Origin: JAUWQU01 sp964605095
GTDB taxonomy: Bacteria > Planctomycetota > Phycisphaerae > SM23-33
Direction of reading: 5' to 3'
Assembly: GCA_964605095.1 (NCBI GenBank)
Contig: CAZSBS010000313.1
Coordinates: 1 to 5,154 of the forward strand
DNA length: 5,154 nucleotides
Positions 4,641 through 5,154 of the stretch are shown here, one piece after another. The position numbers and the translations under genes are program-made. Numbering within the stretch: the stretch's first letter is position 1; every line of letters starts with the position of its first letter. The notes below the pieces were generated by a model. It did no database searches, was not told where the DNA came from, and saw only the letters and a program-made list of their open reading frames with translations.

Positions 4641-5154
4641 CAGAACGTGACCTTCGGGGCCTCGCGCATCTCGGGCTCTTCCAGCTCGAAGAACTCCTCG
4701 AGCTTGAAGCCGAACATCCCGGCCAGGAGATTGTTCGGGAACGTCTGGCAGGCCGTGTTGTAGCCGGCCGTCACGTCGTTGTAGTTCTGCCGGGCGAAGG
4801 AGATCCGGTTCTCCGTGCTGGTCAGCTCCTCCTGGAGCTGGGCGAAGTTCTCGTTGGCCTTGAGGTTGGGATATGCCTCGGACAGCGCGAAGAGCTGCCT
4901 CAGCGCGCCGGAGAGCATGTTCTCGGCCTCGGCCTGCTTGGCGACGCCCTGTGCGGAGATTGCCTGGTTACGGGCCTGGATGACTCGCTCGAGCGTCTCC
5001 TTCTCGTGGGCGGCGTAGCCCTTGACCGTCTCGACCAGGTTGGGGATCAGGTCGTAGCGGCGCTTGAGTTGAACGTCGATCTGGCTCCACGCGCCGCGGC
5101 ACCGTACACGCTTGGTCACCAGGGTGTTATACGTGTAGATCGCCAGCAACAGCA
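4640..5154 (-). CDS. lemA: LemA family membrane protein, 5' end cut by the window edge
   Basis: The visible part encodes about 171 residues; the family is usually 180-200, so roughly 15-25 N-terminal residues, including most of the membrane helix, lie beyond the window. The frame is open to the edge, and the TTG near 5149 should be read as an internal leucine (LLAIYTYN). Family words are clear: YNTLVTKR, AWSQIDVQLKRRYDLIPNLV, GYAAHEKETLERV, AYPNLKA, ISFARQNYND and FPNNLLAGMFGF, ending in a short acidic segment and APKVTF. The protein is largely helical, anchored by its N-terminus; its biochemical role is poorly known. RVRCRGAW replaces the more usual RNRVENAW, a small local deviation. It is the upstream partner of htpX, an arrangement common in bacteria, with a one-base stop/start overlap. 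Confidence 0.95.
   Translation of the reverse strand, partial: LLLAIYTYNTLVTKRVRCRGAWSQIDVQLKRRYDLIPNLVETVKGYAAHEKETLERVIQARNQAISAQGVAKQAEAENMLSGALRQLFALSEAYPNLKANENFAQLQEELTSTENRISFARQNYNDVTAGYNTACQTFPNNLLAGMFGFKLEEFFELEEPEMREAPKVTF

Overview
This is a GC-rich bacterial window in which all five supported protein genes lie on the minus strand, so the biological reading order runs from the right end to the left. The gene content points to a planctomycete, most likely of the Phycisphaerae type. The main pointers are a pseudopilin-like protein with the cysteine/NLR/YP head and DNIYT...FL tail common in that phylum, and intergenic spaces filled with stacked hairpins, CACAGAG-type tracts and GCGGATTGGGGA tracts. 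This is inference from style and family; there is no rRNA or marker gene.

Right to left: (1) lemA (N-terminus cut by the window edge) and htpX form a tight pair whose stop and start codons share one base. They encode a LemA-family membrane protein and an M48 membrane zinc protease. A strong hairpin overlaps the htpX stop codon. (2) About 350 bases without a gene (3351-3701) hold a composite repeat tract bounded by inverted copies of CCAATTGCGGAT. (3) A membrane-anchored protein of unknown function (2448-3350) follows; its C-terminal half looks to me like a degenerate HAD-fold domain. (4) After a 68-base gap containing a 22-base AT-rich palindrome comes an exported Amidase_2/PGRP-type N-acetylmuramoyl-L-alanine amidase (1696-2379). 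(5) A 379-base gap (1317-1695) carries a 105-base element that folds almost completely into a four-way-junction cloverleaf, plus a short coding-like relic. (6) A pseudopilin-like protein (408-1316) has a degenerate GFTLIE site. (7) The last 407 bases contain no gene but hold the most striking object in the window: nine short hairpins arranged as a palindrome of palindromes (A-B-C-D-E-D'-C'-B'-A') with matching outer hexamers, symmetric about position ~220.

The proteins are all envelope-related (membrane protease and partner, membrane-anchored protein, peptidoglycan amidase, pseudopilin). Only lemA-htpX can confidently be called a co-translated unit. The unknown gene and the amidase may be co-transcribed. 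The pseudopilin gene is probably separate. The best candidates for something undescribed are the two structured DNA/RNA elements at 87-353 and 1531-1635, which share stems closed by GAA/TTC or GCA loops.
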